Of a DNA stretch of 40,826 bases, positions 16,871 through 24,877 are shown piece after piece. How positions within the stretch are numbered: the stretch's first letter is position 1; every line of letters starts with the position of its first letter. The translations under genes and the position numbers were made by a program. Origin of the DNA: Halobacterium sp. KA-4 (GTDB lineage Archaea > Halobacteriota > Halobacteria > Halobacteriales > Halobacteriaceae); the NCBI RefSeq assembly GCF_021028995.1, contig NZ_JAJJZG010000023.1, forward strand, positions 1 through 40,826. Direction: 5' to 3'. Under the pieces are notes generated by a model. It was not told the DNA's origin. It ran no database searches and worked only from the letters and a program-made list of their open reading frames with translations.

Positions 16871-17604
16871 GTTTGGGCCTCTACTTCTTCTTGCGCGTGT
16901 GCTTGAAAGTCATTCACTATAATACTTGCAACGTCTGAGTCTTCAAATGAGAGCGTTGCGTCCTGAGTGCCGATATTCAGGAGGACGCGCTCCTCGTCTA
17001 TGACATAGTACGAAGACCGATTGTGGTCGTCGGCAACGTTCGTGGTAGCACCTGACTTCTCTAATCTGTCTAACGTCTCTGAGGAGTGGGGGGTGCCGAT
17101 AATTCTAACATCGATATTGTTCTCCAGGGCTTTCTCGATTGCTTCGATCACATCACGGGTAGCCCACGCTAATCGGGTGTCGAATCCGACGATGGATTCG
17201 TCGGCCTCCTTGATGAGGTTGCAAAGCTCGGTATTCATCCCATCTTGTCCGGAGAGTACCCACGCAGAGTCCTCGGCGTCAGGCCCCCGTTCGATTTGTA
17301 CTTCCCACGCTTCTTCGAGACTTTCGAGAATCTCGTCCGATTCAGATTCAAATCGTTCCCGCTCTTTTTCGATGACGTGACGCGGGTTCTGAGCGATGTA
17401 CCGCTTCGGATTTTCGCCTCTAACCTTGACGTACCCTTGCTCGTGAAGGCTGTTTAGCGGCTGGTACACCTTTGCGGGTTGCGCGTCAATACGAGCCGCT
17501 ACTTGACTCGCTTTCATTTCTCCAAACTTCACGAGAGCATGGTAACAAGCTGATTCATACTTTCCCCATCCGAGTCGACTCAACTCATCGCCCAGTTGTT
17601 CCAT
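16867..17604 (-). CDS. TrmB-family transcriptional regulator with PLD-like sensor
   Basis: This 245-aa protein has an N-terminal TrmB winged helix: LSRLGWGKYESACYHALVKFGEMKASQVAARIDAQPAKVYQPLNSLHEQGYVKV, then RYIAQNPRHVIEKERERFE. A coiled-coil linker leads to a C-terminal PLD-like domain (ELCNLIKEADESIVGFDTRLAWATRDVIEAIEKALENNIDVRIIG), without the catalytic HKD. Such regulators commonly bind a ligand and repress transcription. It lies divergently from the operon beginning at 17743. The 138-nt gap holds two palindromes that are good operator candidates, so it probably controls both its own unit and that operon. The start is the first ATG of the frame, with a coupled gene downstream. Confidence 0.85.
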   Translation of the reverse strand: MEQLGDELSRLGWGKYESACYHALVKFGEMKASQVAARIDAQPAKVYQPLNSLHEQGYVKVRGENPKRYIAQNPRHVIEKERERFESESDEILESLEEAWEVQIERGPDAEDSAWVLSGQDGMNTELCNLIKEADESIVGFDTRLAWATRDVIEAIEKALENNIDVRIIGTPHSSETLDRLEKSGATTNVADDHNRSSYYVIDEERVLLNIGTQDATLSFEDSDVASIIVNDFQAHAQEEVEAQT

Positions 17605-17643
17605 CCTACTACTAATCTCACAAAGCCGGACAACATCAATTCT

Positions 17644-17688
17644 GTGGTGGCCTACACCACTACTCAGAAGTAGTTGATAGCTACTTCT
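17644..17688. promoter_or_regulatory. Two palindromes in the TrmB divergent promoter
   Basis: GTGGTG/CACCAC (17644-17660, 5-nt spacer) and AGAAGTAG/CTACTTCT (17666-17688, 7-nt spacer) are both perfect inverted repeats. They lie between the TrmB start at 17604 and the gene start at 17743, next to a TATA-like TTCTATATC at about 17685-17693. They are likely operators for the TrmB-type regulator. No footprint exists, so this is inference. Confidence 0.6.
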
Positions 17689-17742
17689 ATATCTGGAATA
17701 TCAGGAAAAATACTAAGTCAAACCCTCACATACCCCAAGGTG

Positions 17743-18078
17743 ATGGAACGAGTGCATTCGTGGAACACCGCTTTCCACATGGCTCAGCAGGAGTACGGCG
17801 AGAAAGTCAAGATCTCGAAGCGGGCCGTCGGTGGCGTCCCTTCACGGTTCACGGGATCTCCTATGTCACTCCACATGGGGGCGAATAAGGTGTACCGTGA
17901 TCAGCAGGCCACGGATAGCTTCCAGATTCGAGAGTACGACGACTACTACACGGTACAGATGGACAAGCACAACCCGGATGACGGAAACGCCGTCAAGCAC
18001 GCGATGACCGACGCTCTGCCCTACACGCTTACGGCGGTCGGCATCGGTGCGATGGTCTTCGGTGGTGGCGGAGGGTAA
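17743..18078 (+). CDS. Small protein with C-terminal hydrophobic tail
   Basis: From the ATG at 17743 this is a 111-aa protein, with AAGGTG just upstream as a ribosome-binding site; the frame also opens at a TTG at 17674, inside the palindrome. The N-terminal part (WNTAFHMAQQEYGEKVKISKRAVGGVPSRFTGSPMSLHMGANKVYRD) is basic. The middle is strand-like (SFQIREYDDYYTVQMDKHNPD), and the C terminus is one hydrophobic stretch ending in a Gly run (YTLTAVGIGAMVFGGGGG). It could be membrane-tethered. The family is not recognised. It is the first gene of a plus-strand operon and lies 6 nt from the next gene. Confidence 0.65.
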   Translation: MERVHSWNTAFHMAQQEYGEKVKISKRAVGGVPSRFTGSPMSLHMGANKVYRDQQATDSFQIREYDDYYTVQMDKHNPDDGNAVKHAMTDALPYTLTAVGIGAMVFGGGGG

Positions 18079-18084
18079 AATCGA

Positions 18085-18387
18085 ATGTCGCTTCCCGTCG
18101 CCTATCTCGGTGCGATTGTTGGATTCGTTGTCGGCGTTCTGTTTAACGCTCGGCTGTTCGGGCAGACGTCGAGGGCGGGCTACCACGGTCGGAGTGGGCA
18201 ATTCAGAACAAAATCGGATGCCATGTTCGGAAAAGCAGCGTCTATCGCCTTCACTACCGTAGCCGGGTTCTTCGCTGGCCCGATGCTCTACGGGTTCTTC
18301 GCCACTAATCCACTCGCGGGTGCCGTTGGCGTTCTCGTCCTACTGTACGTTGGGCTACACAAAGAAGTTGATGCGTGGAACCCGTGA
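18085..18387 (+). CDS. Small multi-spanning membrane protein
   Basis: This 100-aa protein has about three hydrophobic segments: VAYLGAIVGFVVGVLFNARLF, IAFTTVAGFFAGPMLYGFFA and PLAGAVGVLVLLYVGLH. A basic loop (RAGYHGRSGQFRTKSD) lies between the first two. It is not recognised. It begins 6 nt after the previous gene and is likely co-translated with it. A small membrane protein beside a nuclease gene is a common layout in anti-phage modules where a membrane effector is controlled by a cytoplasmic sensor, but no evidence fixes that role here. Confidence 0.65.
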   Translation: MSLPVAYLGAIVGFVVGVLFNARLFGQTSRAGYHGRSGQFRTKSDAMFGKAASIAFTTVAGFFAGPMLYGFFATNPLAGAVGVLVLLYVGLHKEVDAWNP

Positions 18388-18420
18388 ATGGTACTCGAAT
18401 CCACAGGCATCAGGAATCGT

Positions 18421-18428
18421 TATATAAT
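18421..18428 (+). promoter_or_regulatory. TATA-box candidate for the 479-aa gene
   Basis: TATATAAT stands about 70 nt before the ATG at 18496 in the 108-nt gap after the membrane protein. A ribosome-binding site AGGAGGT lies directly before the start, so this gene has a leader and perhaps its own promoter besides readthrough from the two small genes. Confidence 0.45.
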
Positions 18429-18495
18429 CAGAAGGACTTTTGTGTGTCTTCCCGTACCAACAACTGCCTCTCAAGAAAAACAATAGGAGGTCATT

Positions 18496-19935
18496 ATGAG
18501 TGATAGCAATTCCTTCAAGACGACGAGCAACGGCGAGACTACCGTTCAGATCGGCAATCACACGGGAATCGAAACCCCGTTCTTTGCCCCTGAGGTCAAG
18601 AACTGGCATTACGATCTCCACGTAACCCTCGACTATCGAGAAGCACTCGACGATTACAATCCGATTTTAGTGCCGGCTTGGGACTGGCCTCGTCTCCGGG
18701 AGAAGAATGCAATCCTCCAGAGAACGGGCGAGGATGGAGAGACGCCGATCGGGGAGAACGAGGTGGAAAAACTGGAAGAGAATCATCCCCTGATTCATTT
18801 CTTCCCGCCAGAGCTTTTCGCCTTTCGCGGGAAAACAAACATACTGCGAACGTACTTGTTGAAGCACGACAAGGAGGCAAAGTCCGAGTTTAAGACTGCG
18901 TTCCAAGAGGGTAAAATCGAAACTGCTCTTGACTACCTCCCTAAGTTCACTCGGCCTTTCATCCGGTCGAATTTCAACCCGATACTACGAGACTTTGGCG
19001 TCGCAAAGGGCGCGGTCTCGGATACTGGAGAAGACCCCGGTGAAATCTGGAAGAATCTTCCGGAGTTGCACTATGACGGGTTCTTTAGCCAAATAGCAGA
19101 TGAAGCGATGGGTCTTCCAAGTTCCGTTGTCATCCCTCCTGTACCCCTCATTAGGCGGTATGATAGTGATCTGATTTCAGCGGTCTGTAAAGCGAACTCC
19201 AAAATGTCGGAGTTTGCTCGAACGGATGGAGAACCGCGTTCTTTCTTCCATCTGTACTTGCACTATTCCGCCTTCTCAGACGGAAGTGGCAATGAAGAAG
19301 ATACGGCCTCAAAAGCGCTGAAAATACTTCGAAGTGAAGTTGAGAGGGGAGATTATGCTGGAATTGCGCTTACGGTTTACAAAGGAGAGGAAGTGTTCGA
19401 GAGCAGCACGGCCCCCCGCGTTGGGACGTTCTTCCGAAACCTCAGTTCTTTCGCGGAAGAACAGAGCCTTCCCCTAATCTGCCCGCGTTCGGAGTGGCTT
19501 GGACTCTGGGCAACTGATACCGGGGTAGATGGGTTTAGTTCGCTCTATAACGGGAATTGGGTCTACCGTTCCGGTGCGGGTGTTGATAATGTTGACCAAT
19601 ATGGGTACACGATGGTTCCCTCCGAGTCCCGTTCTCTCAAACTCCAATCAAGTGACGGGACAGATATTGAAGACCATATCTCGAACGGCGGCCTTTCAGG
19701 ATTGGACGAACTTCCTGATGTGCCTCCGAAGCCACCCGCAGATTACGAACCGGAAAACGAGCTTCAAGCTAAGTATGGGTCGTCCTTCTACTATCGTCGG
19801 AACTTCGGGAAACCCCAGAAGTTGAATCACGTATGGGAAGCCCGCCAAGTACGATCTGCCGGGGATTCCTCGCCAGCTCGCGACCACTTAGATGACTCGA
19901 AGAACGAATACGTGGAGTTTGAGGATAACTCCTGA
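18496..19935 (+). CDS. Unrecognised 479-aa protein with possible barrel fold
   Basis: The start is preceded by AGGAGGT. Strand-like hydrophobic runs alternate with helices through the chain: GIETPFFAPEV, NPILVPAWDW, HPLIHFFPPELFAF, SSVVIPPVPLI, SFFHLYLHYSAF, YAGIALTVYKG, LPLICPRSEWLGLWATDTGVDGFSSLYNGNW. That alternation suggests a TIM-type barrel. The opening GIETPFFAPEV faintly resembles the start of tRNA-guanine transglycosylases (IETPxFxP), the fold also used by DpdA DNA-modifying enzymes, but the zinc Cys/His set is not seen. The C terminus is acidic and disordered. The gene precedes a PD-(D/E)XK nuclease and follows two small genes in the TrmB-controlled operon. Function is unknown; DNA modification or sensing is one inference. 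Confidence 0.7.
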   Translation: MSDSNSFKTTSNGETTVQIGNHTGIETPFFAPEVKNWHYDLHVTLDYREALDDYNPILVPAWDWPRLREKNAILQRTGEDGETPIGENEVEKLEENHPLIHFFPPELFAFRGKTNILRTYLLKHDKEAKSEFKTAFQEGKIETALDYLPKFTRPFIRSNFNPILRDFGVAKGAVSDTGEDPGEIWKNLPELHYDGFFSQIADEAMGLPSSVVIPPVPLIRRYDSDLISAVCKANSKMSEFARTDGEPRSFFHLYLHYSAFSDGSGNEEDTASKALKILRSEVERGDYAGIALTVYKGEEVFESSTAPRVGTFFRNLSSFAEEQSLPLICPRSEWLGLWATDTGVDGFSSLYNGNWVYRSGAGVDNVDQYGYTMVPSESRSLKLQSSDGTDIEDHISNGGLSGLDELPDVPPKPPADYEPENELQAKYGSSFYYRRNFGKPQKLNHVWEARQVRSAGDSSPARDHLDDSKNEYVEFEDNS

Positions 19936-20017
19936 TTAGTCATCCAGAAGCAAGTCAAATCTTAGCGGAATCAGATTCTCCGTATCTTTATCCGGTTGCC
20001 AGAAAAAGCAACTCGAA

Positions 20018-21082
20018 ATGACGCTTCGTGAGGAGTTATCTGAATATGCGGAACGCTCTGCGGGCCTGATCGATGACTCCCCGCAGATGGACGAGGAGAA
20101 CACCAAGCGGAAGATCATCGAACCGCTGATCGAGCTACTCAGGTGGAATATTCTCTCGTCAGACGTCGAGCTTGAGTATTCTGTCCAGATGGGGTCGGGG
20201 ACGAAGAAGGTCGATTACGCGCTCAAACGGGAAGGGACGCCAGTTGTCTTCGTGGAGGCAAAGGGATGTGATACGCCCCTCGACCAAAGCCACGAGAATC
20301 AGCTGAAAAGCTATATGCGTCAGGTCGGGGTCGATTGGGGCCTCCTTACGAATGGACGGAAATTCGGGATATTCCGCCGTGACGTATCCAGCAACCGGCC
20401 TAACGAAATCTCTCTCGCGGAGTTCTCCATCGAGGATGTGCCAAACAACGAAGACCCTCTAAAGGCACTCTCGCAGGAGTATATCGACTCGGGGGAGTCA
20501 CGACAGATTGCCAAAAAGATTGAAGCGGTACAGAACGCAGTCGCTTCACTTCGGGAGAACAAGGAAACCCTCGCAGAAGATGTGACGGGAGAGGTTACGG
20601 CGGTCGCTGGTAATGCTGTGTCACAGCAAGTTGAGGATGAAGCGAAAGCCTTCGTCGATGATCTGGTCGAGACGCTGGAAGAACAGGCCCACCGGACGGC
20701 AGTTGTTCAAGACCCCCCGAGAGGTGACGGATCAGAGGATGGGGAGTATGTGATTCGGCTCACCCGAAACGGGAGAGACGCCTTTCGAGTGGCTGAGGAC
20801 GTCCAATCCGAGGCAGTTGGATCACTCGTAAACTACCTCATAGGAGAGGAGGGGCTTCTTGACGAGATCGATATACCCTACATTCCCGGTACAGGACAGG
20901 GAAGTCGAGCGCTTCTCAACGACGAACCCACGCATCCGAACGGTTCGGAAATGCGGGGACAACAGAGAGTGTCGGGTGGCTACTACTTACTCACGAACCT
21001 AAGTTCTGAAGACAAGAAACGATACGTATCAGAACTTCCGGAGAAGGTGGATCTGGAGATAGAGTTCTCCGACAATTGGTGA
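20018..21082 (+). CDS. HsdR-N-like PD-(D/E)XK nuclease domain protein
   Basis: This 354-aa protein carries a type I restriction HsdR N-terminal-like nuclease: NTKRKIIEPLIELLRWN, then KKVDYALKREGTPVVFVEAKG with Asp66, Glu80 and Lys82. QLKSYMRQVGVDWGLLTNGRKFGIFR follows, matching the same region of the RM enzyme at 12530. A coiled-coil segment (about 160-235) leads to a C-terminal strand-rich domain (EYVIRLTRNGRDAFRVAEDVQSEAVGSLVNYLIG, then SGGYYLLTNLSSEDK). There is no helicase or methylase. It lies 82 nt after the 479-aa gene and closes the operon. It is probably a DNA-cutting effector whose target may be set by the neighbours. Confidence 0.83.
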   Translation: MTLREELSEYAERSAGLIDDSPQMDEENTKRKIIEPLIELLRWNILSSDVELEYSVQMGSGTKKVDYALKREGTPVVFVEAKGCDTPLDQSHENQLKSYMRQVGVDWGLLTNGRKFGIFRRDVSSNRPNEISLAEFSIEDVPNNEDPLKALSQEYIDSGESRQIAKKIEAVQNAVASLRENKETLAEDVTGEVTAVAGNAVSQQVEDEAKAFVDDLVETLEEQAHRTAVVQDPPRGDGSEDGEYVIRLTRNGRDAFRVAEDVQSEAVGSLVNYLIGEEGLLDEIDIPYIPGTGQGSRALLNDEPTHPNGSEMRGQQRVSGGYYLLTNLSSEDKKRYVSELPEKVDLEIEFSDNW

Positions 21083-21402
21083 TTTGAGTCAGTTCTTCGA
21101 CCGCCACAGTATCCGAGAGGGAAAACTTCCCTCCAGAAGCGCAACAGCCCGGTTGATATCCCACGGGGACGCTACATCGAGGGGTGACCTGTTGGAAAAT
21201 TTCGCCCCTCGACTGTGGTCCGGAGTCCCGCATCGCAGCTCGTCCACACCGGAGAGATGAACTTCCAGCTATTGATACCGCCCCAATCGTCAACGCCCAA
21301 CAGGCCGATGGGATACCCTTCCGCTAGGCCACGTAGGGCTCTGGTCGCTCACGGCGTTCCTCCTTACACTTGACCGTTTTGTACATGGGAATCTCCCCGT
21401 AG
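21083..21402. other. Gap with no confident gene
   Basis: About 320 nt without a supportable gene. The open frames here are short, in conflicting phases, and none shows motifs. The region carries the decayed left side of the fragment starting at 21403, so it is probably degenerate coding DNA. Confidence 0.4.
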
Positions 21403-21870
21403 TTGAGCGCGGCCTGTCGAAGTTCCTACCGCTCGGAGACGGTGAGGTGGTCCTGCGGCTTCTGCCTGTTCCCGATGGAGAACAAGCGGTCAAGTTCCTA
21501 CTCGTCTTCACCGTACTCGCTGTGCCGCCACCTAGACCATGTCAAAAATCGGTCAAACCTCCGCGTCGGCGAGCCGTCCATCGAGCGCGAATCCCCGAAC
21601 ACCGTTGAGATACGGCTGACGGCGCGCTATAAGCCCGACGACGAGGACGACCATGAGACAGACCAGTTGGGGTACACGAAGACGGAGCCGCTGACGGCGC
21701 TGCGTATCACGGACCTCACGGAGACCGAGGCCGACCTCATCAAGGCGTTCGTTCCGGTCGCCGTCGACGACGTCCGCGAGGGCCTGGAGAGCTACACCGA
21801 AACGGTCGAGCACGCCGAGGAGCTGGAGGCGAAGATCGAGCGCACAGACGGCCTCATCGAGGAGACGTAG
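21403..21870 (+). pseudogene. Decayed C-terminal end of a restriction-modification-like protein
   Basis: Only the last roughly 105 residues read as a real protein: VGEPSIERESPNTVEIRLTARYKPDDEDDHETDQLGYTKTEPLTALRITDLTETEADLIKAFVPVAVDDVREG, then an acidic helix. The upstream part of the frame (Cys, Ser and Arg-rich) is out of phase with a neighbouring coding-like frame (KFLPLGDGEVVLRLLPVPDGEQAVKFLLVFT), suggesting frameshifts. I recall similar C termini (ARYKPD...GYTETEPLPAL) in haloarchaeal Eco57I-like methylases, unverified. It lies at the edge of the defence-like island and has no matching N-terminal part in the window. Confidence 0.45.
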
Positions 21871-22260
21871 CCTCTGTGTCGTCGCTATTCGCCGTCGCTA
21901 GCCGGGGACCATCTTTGTGATTTCTACAGGCGGTTCACGTTACGCTCTTCACCTGGACTGCGTGAGGACCGTAGTCCAAGCTCCTGAATTGAGTTTGCTC
22001 CTGTTGAGCCCACACTATTCTGGGATTCGTGCTCACGAGAACACTGACATGGACCTCAACTTGTGGAAGCCCACGTATTGGTCGCCCGAACACCCGAATC
22101 GTGGCTGCCGTCGTGTGAACGGGATACCGCGGCTCGTGTGCATATTCGGGAAACAGATTCTCGTCGCGTGTGACCCCGTGGGTTCACGCGGAAACTCGTT
22201 TCCTCGGGATTCGATGAATCGCTAAGTACAGAGAAATAACCATCTACGCTAGGCTGTGAC
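21871..22260. other. Gap with no confident gene
   Basis: About 390 nt separate the RM-like remnant from the permease remnant. A 102-codon frame at 21917-22225 has an atypical composition and no motif. A short dyad CGCGTG/CACGCG occurs at 22165-22190. I see no RNA gene or clear regulatory site. Confidence 0.4.
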
Positions 22261-22776
22261 CTACTCGAAAGCCAAGTAGAAGGTCGAAGCCAGCGTCACG
22301 CGCGAGTTGAAGGGTGTTGGTGAAACGTTCAGCGATGTTCCGATAGCTGTTGGCGTCTTCCGGGAGGAGTTCACGCAGGACCGCGAGACAATACCACCGG
22401 TGATGCTCCAGACAGTGACCTCAATTCCGAAGAGGCCGATAAGCAGGAGGATAGCGATCTCATTGACGAGTGGGGATGCAAGCCGGAACGAGAACGCGAG
22501 TCCAAGCGGTACTCCTGCTTGCAACAACCCGGCGAGAATGGGGGCAGTCGAACACGAGCAGAACGGCGTGACAGCACCTAGGCTAGCGGCAGCAACATTA
22601 CCGGTCCACCTCATCGTGGTCGCGGAGCTTGCGCTTGACTTTCTCCGATGGGAGGTATTCCTGAGCAAGGCCTACGAGGAGGGAGGCCCCGATGAACAAC
22701 GGGATGAGAATAACGGCGAGGTGGAGGAAATAGTCCAGGAATCAAAGAGTGCCTCGACAAGACCTGGTGAAAGCAT
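22261..22776 (-). pseudogene. CSCS-type permease (ArsP/YraQ-like) with frameshifts
   Basis: Reading on the minus strand from the ATG at 22776, the pieces line up as [14 protein letters not shown], then in another frame [45 protein letters not shown], then in a third frame [39 protein letters not shown] and [31 protein letters not shown]. The CSCS motif and layout match permeases of the ArsP/YraQ (DUF318) group, which move metalloid or organic cargo. Two single-base-type shifts break it, and the C-terminal half is replaced by unrelated sequence. In the second phase it reads [22 protein letters not shown], so another gene fragment seems fused there. It is not functional as read. Confidence 0.7.
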
Positions 22777-22777
22777 C

Positions 22778-22921
22778 TTAGGGGTCCTCTTGGACAGCTT
22801 GTGAGAGGTCAAGTAGTTCGAAAACCGCGGTATCGACGATACGGTAGTAGCTCCACTTGCCTTTCTTGCGGGACTTGACCATCTCTGCCCCTTTCAGCTT
22901 CCGGAGGTGGTACCCTGCTCT
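22778..22921 (-). pseudogene. C-terminal fragment of an ArsR-type regulator
   Basis: A minus-strand frame from about 22921 to a TAA at 22778 reads AGYHLRKLKGAEMVKSRKKGKWSYYRIVDTAVFELLDLSQAVQEDP. Y-H-L-R-x-L-x-x-A-x-x-V-x-x-R-x-x-G-x-x-x-Y-Y-R is the winged-helix C-terminal half of ArsR-family metal sensors. The N-terminal half is absent: a stop and the ABC gene end lie directly upstream. It precedes the broken permease by one base, so together they are a decayed metal-response operon cut by the ABC cluster. Confidence 0.65.
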
Positions 22922-22924
22922 TGT

Positions 22925-23932
22925 TCAGCCTATAACTCGAATACGATCTGTATCCATCGATAGTGAAATCTCGTCCCCGGGCTGAGCGACAAATCGATCC
23001 ACATCGAAGATTATTTTTCCGCCGTCCGGGAGCAGCCCGAAGGTTCGGACCTTCTCACCGAGATAAAACTGGTTCGTGATTTTCGCTCGTAATGAACCGC
23101 TTCCGGGGGAGATGTGTTCGGGACGGACGATGACAGCGACGTCACCGCATTCTGCACACTCAAACGGAACCTCTGCAAACCCGAAATCGAGGATACCGTT
23201 TCTTGCTGTGGCATCGAGTATGTTCGAGGTGCCGAGGAAGTCAGCAACGAACTCGTTCGCTGGTGATTCATACAGTTCGGTCGGCGTGCCAACCTGCTCG
23301 ATTTGCCCGTCGTTGAGGACGGCGATTCGGTCGCACATCACCATCGCTTCCTCTTGATCGTGCGTTACGTGAATCGCCGTCATATCCAACTCATCAAACA
23401 GGGCAACCATCTCGGTTTGGAGGCGCCGCTTGAGTGTGGCATCGAGTCCGGTCATCGGCTCATCAAGAAGGAGTACCCGCGGTTCGATTGCGAGGGCGCG
23501 ACCAAGCGCGACTCGCTGTTTCTGCCCGCCTGAAAGGTTTTGGGGGTCTCGATCCGCGAGTTCAGATATATCTAGCAGTTCGAGGATATCCTGCGCGTCG
23601 CCTCGACGTTGCTCTGTTTCGACGCCGCGCATCCGTGGTCCGAACGCCACGTTCTCGATGACACTCATGTTGTTGAACAGGGCAATTGACTGGAACACGA
23701 GGCCCACGTCACGGACTTGCGGTGGGATATCAACGACGGAACTGTCATCGAAGATGACATCGCCGTGATCCGGCGTTTCAAAGCCCGCGATCATACGGAG
23801 CATCGTCGATTTTCCGCATCCCGATGGGCCAATCAAGCCGAACGTTTCGCCTTCATGAATAGTGAGGGAAACGGAATCTACTGCCTCGGTTTCACCGTAG
23901 CGTTTCGTGAGTTCTTCGAGTTGAATATTCAT
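22925..23932 (-). CDS. ABC transporter ATP-binding protein
   Basis: This 335-aa ATPase has Walker A GPSGCGKST at 35-43, Q-loop, the signature NLSGGQKQRVALGRALA near 135-150 and Walker B VLLLDEPMTGLD about 20 residues later, then the H-loop (HVTHDQEEAM). The tail of roughly 100 residues (DVAVIVRPEHISPGSGSLRAKITNQFYLGEKVRTFGLLPDG) is a TOBE-type regulatory domain as in PotA/FbpC/ThiQ-type importers. The spacing of 111 nt to the permease genes upstream, all on the minus strand, fits one operon. It powers uptake through the two permeases. Cargo cannot be read from it; the downstream HAD and MPE enzymes favour a phosphate ester or phosphonate. Confidence 0.93.
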   Translation of the reverse strand: MNIQLEELTKRYGETEAVDSVSLTIHEGETFGLIGPSGCGKSTMLRMIAGFETPDHGDVIFDDSSVVDIPPQVRDVGLVFQSIALFNNMSVIENVAFGPRMRGVETEQRRGDAQDILELLDISELADRDPQNLSGGQKQRVALGRALAIEPRVLLLDEPMTGLDATLKRRLQTEMVALFDELDMTAIHVTHDQEEAMVMCDRIAVLNDGQIEQVGTPTELYESPANEFVADFLGTSNILDATARNGILDFGFAEVPFECAECGDVAVIVRPEHISPGSGSLRAKITNQFYLGEKVRTFGLLPDGGKIIFDVDRFVAQPGDEISLSMDTDRIRVIG

Positions 23933-24043
23933 TGTTGTGAATGTTTATTGGACATCTGTTAGCTATCGGTTCGAATCCTCGGCCGAATAGGCCCATCTCG
24001 AGAGTAAATTGTGCAGGCAGGCTGCTTCGGGGCCGTATACATA

Positions 24044-24877
24044 TTATACGTTTCCGACGTTTATCATACCTTGATTGCTGACATATTGTATCAACCAAAG
24101 TGAGATGACGATGATCGCGACGAAAACGGCTGATAACGCGCTTGCCTGGCCGACAGCTGAGGTCGTGAATCCACCGAACATTTCGATTGGGAGCGTCTTA
24201 TCGGTCGGATTGTAGACGAAGAGCGTGATATTGAACTCCCCCATCGAAAGAGCGAACGTGAGAATCGCGCCGCTGAGAATTCCGTTGTAGACGTTCGGGA
24301 CGACGACAAAGAGGAACCTCTGTGGCCAACTGGCACCTAGGCTCTGGGCAGTTTCCTCGAGCGTTCTGTAATCGATTGACTGGAGGGCCGACGTGGTCGT
24401 CTGTATCATAAACGGGACAGTGAAAATGACGTGGGCGATCAACAACAGATAAATCGTTCCCGAGATGTCGACCCCAAACTTGGGAACACCCCATGTTCGA
24501 ACGAGAGCGATACCGAGGACGAGCCCCGGGATCGCCATCGGAAGTATCGACACTTCACGTAACCGATCCGAGAGCGCGAAATCGTAGCGGTCGAGTGTGT
24601 ATGCCGCGGGAACACCCAAGAGAATATCGATAACGGTTGTCGCGATCGCCAACTGGAAGCTGAGGATCAGCGGATCCAACCCCGAAGAGAACACCTCCCG
24701 GTAATATTTCGTCGTGAATGAGTTAAGGAGGTTACCCGAAAGCGATCCGACGAATGAGTACAGAACAATCACCAAGATCGGTAGCAAAACAAACAGAACG
24801 GTAAGTGCGATCACAGTGTAGAAGAACAGCGATACTAAACGGTCAGGAACTGTTCCGCTGAAATGAGCCTCACTCAT
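24044..24877 (-). CDS. ABC transporter permease (second)
   Basis: This 277-aa protein has about six membrane segments, starting LVSLFFYTVIALTVLFVLLPILVIVLYSFVG and ending SALSAVFVAIIVISLWLIQYVSNQ. The EAA-like loop appears as EETAQSLGASWPQRFLFVVVPNVYNGILSGAILTFALSMGEF, the contact site for the ATPase. It overlaps the upstream permease by 8 nt (24870-24877), so they are coupled and likely form a heterodimer. Resemblance is to spermidine/putrescine- or phosphonate-type permeases. No unusual features are seen. Confidence 0.9.
   Translation of the reverse strand: MSEAHFSGTVPDRLVSLFFYTVIALTVLFVLLPILVIVLYSFVGSLSGNLLNSFTTKYYREVFSSGLDPLILSFQLAIATTVIDILLGVPAAYTLDRYDFALSDRLREVSILPMAIPGLVLGIALVRTWGVPKFGVDISGTIYLLLIAHVIFTVPFMIQTTTSALQSIDYRTLEETAQSLGASWPQRFLFVVVPNVYNGILSGAILTFALSMGEFNITLFVYNPTDKTLPIEMFGGFTTSAVGQASALSAVFVAIIVISLWLIQYVSNQGMINVGNV

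Noticed and set aside
21917-22225. 102-codon plus-strand frame
   Set aside because: No motif, atypical composition, between two pseudogenes; chance frame is the simplest reading.
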